From Aved-18 sp964606665 (GTDB lineage: Bacteria > Cyanobacteriota > Vampirovibrionia > Obscuribacterales > Obscuribacteraceae): a stretch of 57,143 nt of DNA. The DNA lies in the NCBI GenBank assembly GCA_964606665.1, contig CAZSHS010000025.1, positions 1 through 57,143 on the forward strand, given 5' to 3'. The notes under the pieces were generated by a model. It was given only the letters and a program-made list of their open reading frames with translations, ran no database searches and was not told the DNA's origin. Both the position numbers and the translations under genes were made by a program. Below are positions 18,101 through 25,587 of the stretch, piece by piece (position 1 is the stretch's first letter; each line of letters opens with the position of its first letter).

Positions 18101-18295
18101 ATACTTGCGCAATGCGTGTTTGAATTTAAGATCAATTAAAAGTGGATGAGGTTCGCTTGTGAAATTAGCCTGGACTGGGTCTAATAGAGTTTCGTCTAAC
18201 TGACCATTGCTTTTTGATGCTGCCAACTGCTTTGATACTTGCGTTGCTTGAGCAATGTCGGTATGTTTGAATGCAGTGGAAATAGGTAATTTCAT
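15167..18295 (-). CDS. Large SF2 DEAD/DEAH-type helicase with a membrane hairpin
   Basis: 1042 residues. Walker A is VVAPPGAGKTIIG (91-95 GAGKT), motif II is VVIFDECHHLTDYW near 253, motif III is ALTGTPP, and motif VI is NQLRGRSIRIK near 668, so the ATPase core is complete. A long insert lies between the two RecA-like lobes. At about 830-870 there are two adjacent hydrophobic segments (LYMSVSLALLTYFM and IWITLAFILLIGLIGYATI) separated by three residues, which look like a membrane hairpin. The C-terminus (YYAVPTILAKSAKGKKAFEEAW) resembles a family of long helicases seen in other bacteria whose role is not known to me. No nuclease or methylase gene is adjacent, so a restriction role is not supported. 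Confidence 0.8.
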   Translation of the reverse strand: MKLPISTAFKHTDIAQATQVSKQLAASKSNGQLDETLLDPVQANFTSEPHPLLIDLKFKHALRKYQNEILALVQDKLIKRKRDVHVVAPPGAGKTIIGLQIIGTLQRPALILCPNTTIQSQWGDKLDLFLPKGSTTKVSDLIGTHEDKPLKPITVLTYQALSIPGKEQDYLEQLAHKSWVKELTSSRRLSYGEAELRILEIKQNNATAHKKEIGRHLSRLRKNLTEHLDLKEVLHKNALELVKDLRRQGVEVVIFDECHHLTDYWAAIMHHILKALDEPIVVALTGTPPDGKSGKQESRYAAICGKADYQVPTPALVREGGLSPFQDLVYFVEPSANERMHFEVQTKKFYEFVEKMLKNTSFINWMKEKVSDSNKENFAPKAEEHEEDDERIQKISESILKCAAANVDSELAELVRNKVGARSALPQTEDFLLVLEEYASTILKLSSTPEKQADYFEIKQELGKLGYGVTEGGLRKRASVQDRILAFSTSKFRAAERILNVESEALGDYLRAIVVTDFERMSATTSMTENYLDEEVGGAIGVLKHLISSPISEKLYPCMVTGSIVLIDSRISDEFLKQANKYIEEQGGKQLDIEIKTLPSGTICQVTSTSASWESRLYVGLATRIFEQGLTKCLIGTRALFGEGWDSQELNTLIDLTTTTASVSVNQLRGRSIRIKAKSIDPRDKTKVANNWDVVCVAPEVEKGLNDYERFSKKHTQYYGIADDGQIEKGVGHVHPALSDISDTQLLTSYLEINRQMLMRASNREKVYKLWQVGEGYQNQTVSCLDIQNWNDGVGDTLIAPHLKFDLTYGEHRKQIQRELHGMFADGLYMSVSLALLTYFMHNIWITLAFILLIGLIGYATIKRYQIRYRKVEADTLVHMNPLLQLDQICKTLFSSLKRMKLISENLTVSDIVMLERASRELRVYLKGSESDARVYAQALKEILSPPTAKSHLMPRYQYMSLNKNPASIFRAYTSGRMELNLEGYYAVPTILAKSAKGKKAFEEAWNKRVSPGSVVEAEKTRIKGQFYSNHKMKVYERWIWQ

Positions 18296-18367
18296 TTATA
18301 ATTCACTCATTATGACTGCCTTTTATTATTACTTTAGTCAATTGTTATAGATAGACACTTAGAATTT

Positions 18368-19498
18368 ATGCGCCGCTTCTATATATCTTTGGTTTCTTAT
18401 TTGGTGGCAGCAAGTTTTACTCCAAACTTTTGTCCGCATGTTTTCGCCCAAGGCTCAAATCCTTATAAAGACTGGCAAGTGATGGAACATAAAGGGCAAG
18501 AAGCTGAGAATAAATTCGATAATGTCAAAGCTAAAAAATATTATCAGCAGGCACTGGTTTATGCAGTGAAACTGGGGTCCGATTCCAATGAAAGGCTTCA
18601 GACCATGGCGCACATTTGCAATGCATGTGTGATGGAAAAACAAATGCCCGAAGCCGAAACTTATTACCTGGCTCTGGTTTCTTTAGTTCAAAACAAAAAG
18701 AAAAAGAATATTCAGCAAAAACACAGTGGCTTGAGTGATGGACTTATGTCTGCCATGGATGATCTTGCCGAAAGCTATTACGACTGCAAAGGTGCAGACA
18801 CAGTCGAGGCAATGAAACATGCGCTTAGATTGCGTGAGCTAATAAGCGGCGATGAGCATCCTGAGATGAGCAAGAACTTGTGGGCTATCACTTTGCACTA
18901 TTTTAGATTAAAAGACTATTTCAAAGCCGAACCTTATGCAGATAAGCTTGTATCAATCGATTCAAAAAAGCTTGCCGCAGACGATATGAAGCTTGGCATC
19001 GAGTATCAAACGCTTGGGACTATCAAAGGCAATAATTTGAAATTTGGCGAAGCCGAATCGTATTTGCGTCAAGCAATTGCTGTCTTTGGCTCAAGCAATA
19101 ATATGAAAATACTTGAGGCCAATTTGGTGAAAACCGAGTTGGCACTTGTTTTGATGAAAAAAAATGACTTGGAAAAGGCTGAAAAAACGGCAAGTGAAGC
19201 GGTTCATTTTTTAGAAGCAAAATATGGCAAAAACTCATCGCAAGCAGTAGGAACAAGAAATATTCTTTCTTCCATTTTGATGAAAAAGAAAAGTTGGCAG
19301 AAAGCACAACAGAATCTTTTGTTGTCATTGAGCGCACTTGAAGCCAATTATGGAATCGACCAGGAAATTGAAATTTCTACTTTGAGGCAATTGCAGCAGT
19401 GCTATGAGAACTCGGGAAATTCATCCAAAGCAAAGGCCACACTAGAGCGAATTAAACGCATTGAGCGCCTGGTTGCCAAAGCAAAAGCTAGAAACTAA
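18368..19498 (+). CDS. Exported TPR protein
   Basis: 376 residues with a signal peptide (MRRFYISLVSYLVAASF, cleavage after VFA near residue 32). TPR-like repeats follow: NVKAKKYYQQALVYAVKLG, TVEAMKHALRLRELISG, LKFGEAESYLRQAIAVFG, DLEKAEKTASEAVHFLE, SWQKAQQNLLLSLSALE. This is the Kinesin-light-chain-like TPR layout (about 42-residue units). Probably a periplasmic scaffold. It is divergent from the helicase gene, with 72 bases between starts. Confidence 0.75.
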   Translation: MRRFYISLVSYLVAASFTPNFCPHVFAQGSNPYKDWQVMEHKGQEAENKFDNVKAKKYYQQALVYAVKLGSDSNERLQTMAHICNACVMEKQMPEAETYYLALVSLVQNKKKKNIQQKHSGLSDGLMSAMDDLAESYYDCKGADTVEAMKHALRLRELISGDEHPEMSKNLWAITLHYFRLKDYFKAEPYADKLVSIDSKKLAADDMKLGIEYQTLGTIKGNNLKFGEAESYLRQAIAVFGSSNNMKILEANLVKTELALVLMKKNDLEKAEKTASEAVHFLEAKYGKNSSQAVGTRNILSSILMKKKSWQKAQQNLLLSLSALEANYGIDQEIEISTLRQLQQCYENSGNSSKAKATLERIKRIERLVAKAKARN

Positions 19499-19537
19499 TG
19501 TTTCAACTCTTGCAAGCTGTGATATAACAAATTAAGA

Positions 19538-19927
19538 ATGCGAAACTTGCCAAAAATTGACGTTTTATTGACCACAGCTCTGACTCTACTTTTTGTAGGG
19601 TTGGGATTTGGCTATTCGCCCGCTTTGGCTGATTGTTGCGCTAAAGAACCAGTCCAAACTACAACTAAAGTCTCAATCAAAAAAACGTGCTGTTTGCCTG
19701 AAGCTTGTTGTTGCGAGCCGGCTCAAGCGCCGGTTGAAAAAAACGAAACAGTCGCCAGCTTTTATAACTTAAGAAGAGAATTTTCTACCTCCACTGTTGG
19801 TCTTGCACCTGCTTCTAGCTCTACTACAGTAGATGCTCAAAGCGAATCGAAAAGAAATTTCTTGGTTGTAAAACCAGAACCAGTCAGAGCCAAATTATTC
19901 ATTTTATACAGATCACTTTTAATCTAA
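19538..19927 (+). CDS. Small exported cysteine-rich protein
   Basis: 129 residues with a signal peptide ending near SPALA. The next 40 residues carry paired and triple cysteines (DCCAKEP, KTCCLPEACCCEP), a pattern typical of metal binding. The C-terminal half is Ser/Thr-rich and has no Cys. It sits 49 bases before the copper-storage-like gene, in the same direction, so a shared metal-handling role is likely but inferred. Confidence 0.6.
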   Translation: MRNLPKIDVLLTTALTLLFVGLGFGYSPALADCCAKEPVQTTTKVSIKKTCCLPEACCCEPAQAPVEKNETVASFYNLRREFSTSTVGLAPASSSTTVDAQSESKRNFLVVKPEPVRAKLFILYRSLLI

Positions 19928-19976
19928 ATATCTCCGACCTCATCAAGTAAATTACTGATTAATTAGGAGAATGGAA

Positions 19977-20408
19977 ATGAAACATTTCTTGTATATAGTT
20001 GCGGCATTACTTATATTTGCCATGCCTTCGTTTGCTGCTGATAGCAAAGATAGTTGCTGCAAGGACAAAAAATCTAGTGCAGCAAAAACAGAAAATTGCT
20101 GTAAAACAGACTGCAAATCTTGCGCTGAAGTATGCAAAAAAGCGCTTGCTTACTGCCAGAAAAAAGGCGGCAAGCACGCAGATGCCAAACACATAAATAC
20201 GCTCAAAGATTGCATCGCACTTTGCACCGCTAATGCCGATCTAGGTTCGCGCAATAGCAAATTGTCCGGCAAATTGATGGAAGTGTGCGCCAAGGCGTGT
20301 GCCGACTGCGCTAAATCCTGCGAAGCACTCAATGATAAAGAACTAAAAGCCTGTGTTGATTCGTGCAACAGTTGCGCTAAATTGTGCAGCGATGGGGACC
20401 ATCACTAA
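19977..20408 (+). CDS. Exported Cys-rich four-helix protein, copper-storage (Csp/DUF326) type
   Basis: 143 residues. GGAG at 19966-19969 lies seven bases before the ATG at 19977 but only one before an ATG at 19971, so 19977 is the start. The signal peptide is MKHFLYIVAALLIFAMPSFA. The mature part has many Cys in CxxxC and CxxC spacing on predicted helices (SCAEVCKKALAYC, DCIALC, VCAKACADCAKSCEAL, CVDSCNSCAKLC), like the Csp copper-storage proteins and DUF326 ferredoxin-like repeats, which hold many Cu(I) ions inside a four-helix bundle. An extra Cys-rich N-terminal piece (SCCKDKK, NCCKTDC) resembles the preceding protein. His-rich C-terminal DGDHH may add metal binding. Confidence 0.75.
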   Translation: MKHFLYIVAALLIFAMPSFAADSKDSCCKDKKSSAAKTENCCKTDCKSCAEVCKKALAYCQKKGGKHADAKHINTLKDCIALCTANADLGSRNSKLSGKLMEVCAKACADCAKSCEALNDKELKACVDSCNSCAKLCSDGDHH

Positions 20409-20439
20409 GACTCTTTGTCTTTACGTTCGATTGAATGAA

Positions 20440-20467
20440 GGAGGGTCACGCAAGTGACTCTCTTTTA
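20440..20467 (+). terminator. Rho-independent terminator after the copper-storage-like gene
   Basis: GAGGGTCAC (20441-20449) pairs with GTGACTCTC (20454-20462) with one G-T pair and a GCAA tetraloop, followed by TTTT. It lies 33 bases after the stop codon. Confidence 0.8.
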
Positions 20468-20508
20468 TCGATCTAACGCAACTTGAGCATCTCTTTTTTT
20501 TCAACTGT

Positions 20509-20582
20509 TCATCGACTATTAAAGTTGCATGTTTTTTCTTACGAATACGTTAGAGAAAACAGGCATCTTTAATACACGATGA
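20509..20582. repeat. 74-bp palindromic element, copy A
   Basis: The ends TCATCGACTATTAAAG and CTTTAATACACGATGA are inverted repeats (14 of 16 positions), and an inner hairpin is centred on ACG-AATA-CGT. By eye it is identical at 60 of 74 positions to the element at 28714-28787. It lies between the 3' ends of two convergent genes, just after the terminator. Confidence 0.8.
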
Positions 20583-20638
20583 TTAGACCGTTCAGTCGAC
20601 ACCTGTAACTGGCGTAAGATCATTTGGCTTGGGATTGT

Positions 20639-21502
20639 CTAACTCTTGGTCGCAGCTTTAAGTTTGTCTTGAAACAATTTTTCTTCTGTCTCAGACAAAA
20701 AGAAAGACTCTGTGGTGCTAGGAAATTTGCTTGTCATCACATCTGAAGCGTAACTCTTAATAGCTTCAGAACATACTTCGTCTAAATTGGCATAGCGTCT
20801 GACAAAACGTGGTTTGAAGTCGGTGTACTTTCCAAGCAAATCATCGGTCACTAGAATTTGTCCATCGCAACCGTCCCCTGCACCAATACCAATAGCGGGA
20901 ATTTGCAATTTCTGGCTAATTATTTTAGATACAGAATAAGGCACCATTTCCAGTACCAGACTAAAAACACCAGCTCGCTCTAAAGCAAGTGAATCTTCGA
21001 TCAATTTAATAGCGTCATCGGCACTTTTGCCTTGCACATGTGTTCCGCCAAATACATTTATAGATTGAGGCGTAAAACCAAGATGTCCCATTACAGGAAT
21101 GCCCATTGATACCAGGCGCGATATTACATGCAGGTTTAACTCAGTTGCACCTTCAAGCTTCACTGCTTGCGCTTGTGCTTCTTTGATAAAACGACCAGCG
21201 TTTGATATTGCTTGAGTTTCGTCTACCTGATAACTCATAAAAGGCAAATCAGCAACTACTAAGGCGCGCTCTACGCCTCGTGTTACTGCTTTGGTGTGAT
21301 GAATCATATCTTCCATGGTAACTGCATGAGTAGTTTTGTGACCCAGTGCCACCATGGCAAGACTATCGCCAACTAGAATAAGATCTACACCAGCTTGGTC
21401 TAAAATTTTTGCAGTGGAATAATCGTAAGCAGTGAGACAAACTATTTTTTTGCCTTCTTGTTTGTACTTTTTTAGAGTAAGTGTGGATACGGACTTAGCC
21501 AT
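20639..21502 (-). CDS. panB: 3-methyl-2-oxobutanoate hydroxymethyltransferase
   Basis: 287 residues, the usual length. PanB transfers a hydroxymethyl group from methylene-tetrahydrofolate to 3-methyl-2-oxobutanoate, the first step of pantothenate synthesis, in the cytoplasm. Signature stretches are CLTAYDYSTAKILDQAGVD, LVGDSLAMVALGHKTTHAVT (Mg-binding Asp), MSYQVDETQAISNAGR, KLEGA, MGHLGFTPQS, LVLEMVP and AIGIGAGDGCDGQILV. It is downstream of a TPR gene on the same strand, 17 bases apart; panC and panD are not in the window. Confidence 0.95.
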   Translation of the reverse strand: MAKSVSTLTLKKYKQEGKKIVCLTAYDYSTAKILDQAGVDLILVGDSLAMVALGHKTTHAVTMEDMIHHTKAVTRGVERALVVADLPFMSYQVDETQAISNAGRFIKEAQAQAVKLEGATELNLHVISRLVSMGIPVMGHLGFTPQSINVFGGTHVQGKSADDAIKLIEDSLALERAGVFSLVLEMVPYSVSKIISQKLQIPAIGIGAGDGCDGQILVTDDLLGKYTDFKPRFVRRYANLDEVCSEAIKSYASDVMTSKFPSTTESFFLSETEEKLFQDKLKAATKS

Positions 21503-21519
21503 TTAAATTTGGTTTGCTC

Positions 21520-23025
21520 CTAAAATTCCAGTCGCTCGCGCTCTTTTCCGCGTTGGACATTGCGAACGTCTTCTAGCTGCAATTCTACGACATGCTTTGG
21601 ATCGTAGGGGTATCTGCCTGCCAGGTCATGATATTTCTTGTACATTCTGCCAGCTTCTGTGGCTAATTGCATTTTTTCAAGCAAAAATCCCATGTTGTAA
21701 TAAAGCCCAGGAAAATCAGGCGCCATCTCAATTGCTTTTTGATAACTAGCGGTCGCACCATTCAAATCGCCCTCGGCTTCTTGAATCTGACCTAGATTTT
21801 GATAGGCTTCAAAAGAGGCGGGATTTACTTCCAGCACACGGTTGAAAACAGACTTTGCTTCAGACAAATCGCCTTCGTCTATCATCTCGACACCTTTGCG
21901 AATCATGGCATGATATTCTTGCTCGTCGAATATTGGACCTTTACTTTTCTTTTTCTCCTTAGTCGCTTCGAGCTTGGCAAGTGCCTTTATGTGAGCCAAA
22001 ATAGCTTTGTTGTCGTGAGTGAGTTGTGCTACTTCAGTCCAGGCTTTTGCTGCCTGGGGAAAATTCGCGACTGCTTCATAGGATTTGGCAAGATAACCCT
22101 GTAACTCCTTTCTGTCGAGCCCGGGGAATTTTTTTGTTTCTGTATAAGTCGGATTTACTTTGAGCGCTTCTCTCATTTCCAGAATGCATCTAAACGCATC
22201 GCCCCTAAGATAGCGAATCTTGCCTAGTTCAAAATGACCGGCTGCAAATTGTGGTTCCCAATGAAGCGACGTGCGATACTCACGCTCGCCTTCGTCGAGG
22301 TCGCCTTTGGCACAATAAATATGTCCTAAATGATAATGGACCATTGGATTTTTAGGAATGAGTTTGGCTGCTTCAAGCAAGGGACCAAGGGCTTCTTGAA
22401 TGTCTTTTAGTCCACCGCGCTCATATTTTTCGTAGGTCGCTGTACCTAGATCGCGTTGAGCGGCAAAGTAATTTGGATGCAGTCTGGTTGCCGTTCTATA
22501 TTCTTCGATAGCGCCGTCCAAATCGCCTTCTTCGTGCAATATGGTGCCCAAATTGTAGTGAGCGTTTGGATAATTTGGATTTATTTTGATGATTGTTTTG
22601 TATTCTTTTTTCGCATCGCTTCGGTTGCCAGTTTTGTGCAAGAAAAGACCATAGTTGTTTCGCGCTTCAATAAAATTGTAATCAAGAGTCAGAGTTGAGC
22701 GAAACCACATATTGGCATTGTAGTTATCGCCTGATTCGGCATAAGACATGGCAAGCAAATGGGTAATGTTTTTGTCTGAGCGATTAAACTGCATCGCCGC
22801 CTGACAAAGACTAACCGAGGCGTTGTAATCGCCCGCTTTGAAAGCCTGTTTAGCCCGCTCTAGTATTTGGCGCGCTTTACCAAAATTCTGACCATCGGCA
22901 CTTTGACTGTTATAGATGTTCTGCTGAGCACTTACAGGCAGAGAAATGCTTGTTGAAACAAGCAAATTCACACATAAATAAGTAGATAGAGATGCGCTGA
23001 GCAGTAATGGGCGGGTCTTCTTCAT
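21520..23025 (-). CDS. Exported TPR protein
   Basis: 501 residues. A signal peptide (about 33 residues, ending near SLPVSA) is followed by at least eight canonical 34-residue TPRs, for example GDYNASVSLCQAAMQFN, NPNYPNAHYNLGTILHEEGD with LDGAIEEYRTA, HPNYFAAQRDLG, NPMVHYHLGHIYCAKGD, PQFAAGHFELGKIRYLRGD and NPASFEAYQNLGQIQEAEGD. Residues 345-380 form a charged linker (KEKKKSKGP). Likely a periplasmic or outer-membrane-associated scaffold. It precedes panB on the same message, a link that need not be functional. Confidence 0.85.
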   Translation of the reverse strand: MKKTRPLLLSASLSTYLCVNLLVSTSISLPVSAQQNIYNSQSADGQNFGKARQILERAKQAFKAGDYNASVSLCQAAMQFNRSDKNITHLLAMSYAESGDNYNANMWFRSTLTLDYNFIEARNNYGLFLHKTGNRSDAKKEYKTIIKINPNYPNAHYNLGTILHEEGDLDGAIEEYRTATRLHPNYFAAQRDLGTATYEKYERGGLKDIQEALGPLLEAAKLIPKNPMVHYHLGHIYCAKGDLDEGEREYRTSLHWEPQFAAGHFELGKIRYLRGDAFRCILEMREALKVNPTYTETKKFPGLDRKELQGYLAKSYEAVANFPQAAKAWTEVAQLTHDNKAILAHIKALAKLEATKEKKKSKGPIFDEQEYHAMIRKGVEMIDEGDLSEAKSVFNRVLEVNPASFEAYQNLGQIQEAEGDLNGATASYQKAIEMAPDFPGLYYNMGFLLEKMQLATEAGRMYKKYHDLAGRYPYDPKHVVELQLEDVRNVQRGKERERLEF

Positions 23026-23158
23026 ACGTTTACATTATAAACACTTAAAGGGCATTTGAAACGCAGAGTCAATTTTTCTGCCGACAGGCGATCTTTAGGG
23101 CGTCTTACCCCTTATCCTTAGTTAAGATTTTGGTTCAAGAATAAGGAATAGTCTAGAT

Positions 23159-23938
23159 ATGAGCGCAAATGTAGTGGCTGAAGAAAAAGAGGCTTGCCAG
23201 GCCAAAATAACAAATAAAGTGGCAATTGTTACAGGTTCGGGACGAGGCATTGGCAGAGCCATCGCAGAAGCCCTTCTTGCTCAAGGTGCACGCGTCGTCA
23301 TAAGCGACATTAACGAAGAAACTTGCAATAACACAGCGCAAGAGCTCAAAGATTTGGGCGGCGGCACACTAAGTTGTGTTTGCAACGTCACTCAGTCAGA
23401 GTCGGTCGAAGCCATGGTCGCCAAAGTAATGGAAAAATGGGGACAAATCGACATTCTGGTCAATAACGCAGGTATTACCCGCGACAATCTTTATATGAAG
23501 ATGACCGAGCAAGAGTGGCAAGCTGTTATCGATACTAATCTGACCAGCGCCTTCAAAGTGACAAAACCGGTGCTTAAGGTTATGTCAAAACAACGCTCTG
23601 GACGCATAATCAATATTGCCAGCACAACTGGTGTTCATGGCAACTTCGGTCAGGTCAATTACGCCGCCGCCAAAGCTGGCTTAATTGGTTTCACCAAAAC
23701 AGTTGCTCTTGAATACGCTTCGCGCACAATAACTGCAAACGTGGTTGCTCCTGGCTTCATCGACACCGATATGACAAGAGCACTGGGCGAAGAAATCATA
23801 AACAAATTTAAGGAAAAAATTCCTCTGAAAAGAATGGGCACACCGGCTGATATTGCAGCGGCAGTGCTATTTTTTGCTGGTGCAGGCAGCTACGTAACCG
23901 GCCAAGTGCTCGAAGTTAACGGCGGTTTGTACACATAG
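23159..23938 (+). CDS. fabG: 3-oxoacyl-[acyl-carrier-protein] reductase
   Basis: 259 residues, with about 15 extra N-terminal residues compared with typical FabG. NADPH-dependent reduction of 3-oxoacyl-ACP in type II fatty acid synthesis. Rossmann motif VTGSGRGIGRAIAEALL, NNAGITRDNL, active-site Ser in INIASTTGVHG, Tyr-x3-Lys in VNYAAAKAG, and the FabG C-terminus YVTGQVLEVNGG. It is followed by acpP and fabF, a standard fab arrangement, but stem-loops separate it from acpP. Confidence 0.93.
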   Translation: MSANVVAEEKEACQAKITNKVAIVTGSGRGIGRAIAEALLAQGARVVISDINEETCNNTAQELKDLGGGTLSCVCNVTQSESVEAMVAKVMEKWGQIDILVNNAGITRDNLYMKMTEQEWQAVIDTNLTSAFKVTKPVLKVMSKQRSGRIINIASTTGVHGNFGQVNYAAAKAGLIGFTKTVALEYASRTITANVVAPGFIDTDMTRALGEEIINKFKEKIPLKRMGTPADIAAAVLFFAGAGSYVTGQVLEVNGGLYT

Positions 23939-23965
23939 TTCACTATGTAATAGATCGCAAAAAAT

Positions 23966-24008
23966 AAGGGCATTTATTTCTGACTATCGTGATATCCTAA
24001 ATGCCCTT
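23966..24008 (+). other. Perfect 11-base stem with a 21-base loop between fabG and acpP
   Basis: AAGGGCATTTA (23966-23976) pairs with TAAATGCCCTT (23998-24008). No T-run follows directly. Its last three bases are shared with the next stem, so the two hairpins cannot both form fully at the same time. Confidence 0.7.
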
Positions 24009-24030
24009 GGCACGAAGAAATGCCAAGTTT
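24006..24030 (+). terminator. Terminator-like hairpin before acpP
   Basis: CTTGGCA (24006-24012) pairs with TGCCAAG (24021-24027), an eight-base loop, followed by TTTTG. It would separate fabG transcripts from the strongly expressed acpP, or act as an attenuator together with the overlapping upstream stem. Confidence 0.6.
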
Positions 24031-24078
24031 TGCTATGTCGACTTGTAATAATTAGATTCAGGAACAGGAGAAATAACC

Positions 24079-24318
24079 ATGGACGAGAAGGAAGCCTTCG
24101 AGCGAGTAAAGAAGGTAACCATTTCACAGCTTAACGTTAACGCTGAAGAAGTTAATATGGAAGCTAGCTTTACCAAAGACCTTGGCGCCGATTCTCTTGA
24201 TCAGGTTGAATTGGTAATGGCTCTTGAAGAAGAGTTCGGAATGGAAATCCCTGACGAAGACGCTGAAAAAATTACCACCGTTGGTGAAGCGGTTAAGTTC
24301 ATTTCTTCGCATCTCTAA
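24079..24318 (+). CDS. acpP: Acyl carrier protein
   Basis: 79 residues, standard length and strongly acidic. The phosphopantetheine attachment site is Ser39 in DLGADSLDQVELVMALEEEF. GGAG lies before the ATG (AACAGGAGAAATAACC). It carries acyl chains on its prosthetic group during fatty acid and phospholipid synthesis. It is followed by fabF after 11 bases. Confidence 0.97.
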   Translation: MDEKEAFERVKKVTISQLNVNAEEVNMEASFTKDLGADSLDQVELVMALEEEFGMEIPDEDAEKITTVGEAVKFISSHL

Positions 24319-24329
24319 TAGCGGTCTAA

Positions 24330-25583
24330 ATGACCACACAAAGAGTAGTTGTCACTGGTATTGGTGCCATTTCCCCAAACGGAATTGGCAAGGATCAATT
24401 CTGGCAAAACACAATTAGCGGCAAGTCCGGCATCAAGAAAATAACTTCGGTGCCGGTCGAACTGCAATCTGCTTGCAAAATAGCAGGCGAAATACCCGAA
24501 TTTGATCCCAACCTTTATATGGATCCCAAGTCTGTGCGACGCACAGATCGATTCATTCAATTTGCAATTGCTGCAAGCAAAATGGCTGTAGAAGATGCAA
24601 AGCTTGATCTCAGTAAAGAGGATCCCACAAGAGTCGGAGTTGTGATTGGCTCTGCTGCTGGCGGCTTTCAAACTATCGAAGCCCAATACAAAATTCTTCA
24701 CTCTCGTGGTCCAGATAGATGTTCACCATTTACGGTGCCTATGCTCATTGTCAATATGGCAGCCGGCTGGGTCTCGATGATACATGGTGCCAAAGGACCA
24801 AATCTTTGTCAGGTCACTGCTTGTGCCACTTCCGCACACAGCATTGGTGACGGTTTTAAAATTATCGAACGCGGCGACGCAGACATTATGTTCGCTGGCG
24901 GAAGCGAAGCTCCCATAACCGCTTTGTGTATGGCAGGATTTGCTTCTGCAAAAACTCTTTCAACTAGAAATAACGAGCCAGAACGTGCCAGCCGTCCATT
25001 CGACAAGGCGCGAGACGGTTTTGTAATGGGCGAAGGCGGAGCAGTTTTGATGCTCGAATCGCTTACTCATGCAAAAGCGCGTGGAGCAAAGATTTATGCC
25101 GAAATCGTTGGATACGGCATGACAGGCGATGCATTTGACATTGTTTCGCCATGTCTTGATGGAGACGGGGCAGCGCGTGCAATGAATATGGCGCTTAAAA
25201 TGGCTTCGCTAAAACCAGAAGACGTAGATTATGTAAACGCCCATGGCACATCGACTCCAGTTGGTGACAAAGCTGAAACCGCGGCAATAAAATCGGTATT
25301 TGGCGAGCATGCTACTTCACACAAATTGCTTGTTTCTTCAACAAAATCAATGACTGGACATTTGCTTGGTGCCGCTGGCGCCATTGAAGCAGCCGCTTCA
25401 ATTTTGGCAATTGAATCGGGCATAGTTCCGCCCACTATAAATTTGGAAGATCAAGATCCGGCTTGCGATTTGAATTGTGTTCCCAACAAAGCTTTGACTG
25501 GACAAAAAATAGATGTTGCCATGTCTAATAGTTTTGGTTTTGGTGGACACAACGCTAGTTTGATTTTTAAAAAATATCAGTAA
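24330..25583 (+). CDS. fabF: Beta-ketoacyl-ACP synthase II
   Basis: 417 residues, usual length. Condenses malonyl-ACP with acyl-ACP. Catalytic Cys165 in TACATSAH, His in VNAHGTSTPVGD and His in KSMTGHLLGAAGA are all present, as is GFGGHNASLIF at the C-terminus. It is directly downstream of acpP and four bases upstream of gatA. Confidence 0.96.
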   Translation: MTTQRVVVTGIGAISPNGIGKDQFWQNTISGKSGIKKITSVPVELQSACKIAGEIPEFDPNLYMDPKSVRRTDRFIQFAIAASKMAVEDAKLDLSKEDPTRVGVVIGSAAGGFQTIEAQYKILHSRGPDRCSPFTVPMLIVNMAAGWVSMIHGAKGPNLCQVTACATSAHSIGDGFKIIERGDADIMFAGGSEAPITALCMAGFASAKTLSTRNNEPERASRPFDKARDGFVMGEGGAVLMLESLTHAKARGAKIYAEIVGYGMTGDAFDIVSPCLDGDGAARAMNMALKMASLKPEDVDYVNAHGTSTPVGDKAETAAIKSVFGEHATSHKLLVSSTKSMTGHLLGAAGAIEAAASILAIESGIVPPTINLEDQDPACDLNCVPNKALTGQKIDVAMSNSFGFGGHNASLIFKKYQ

Positions 25584-25587
25584 AAAT

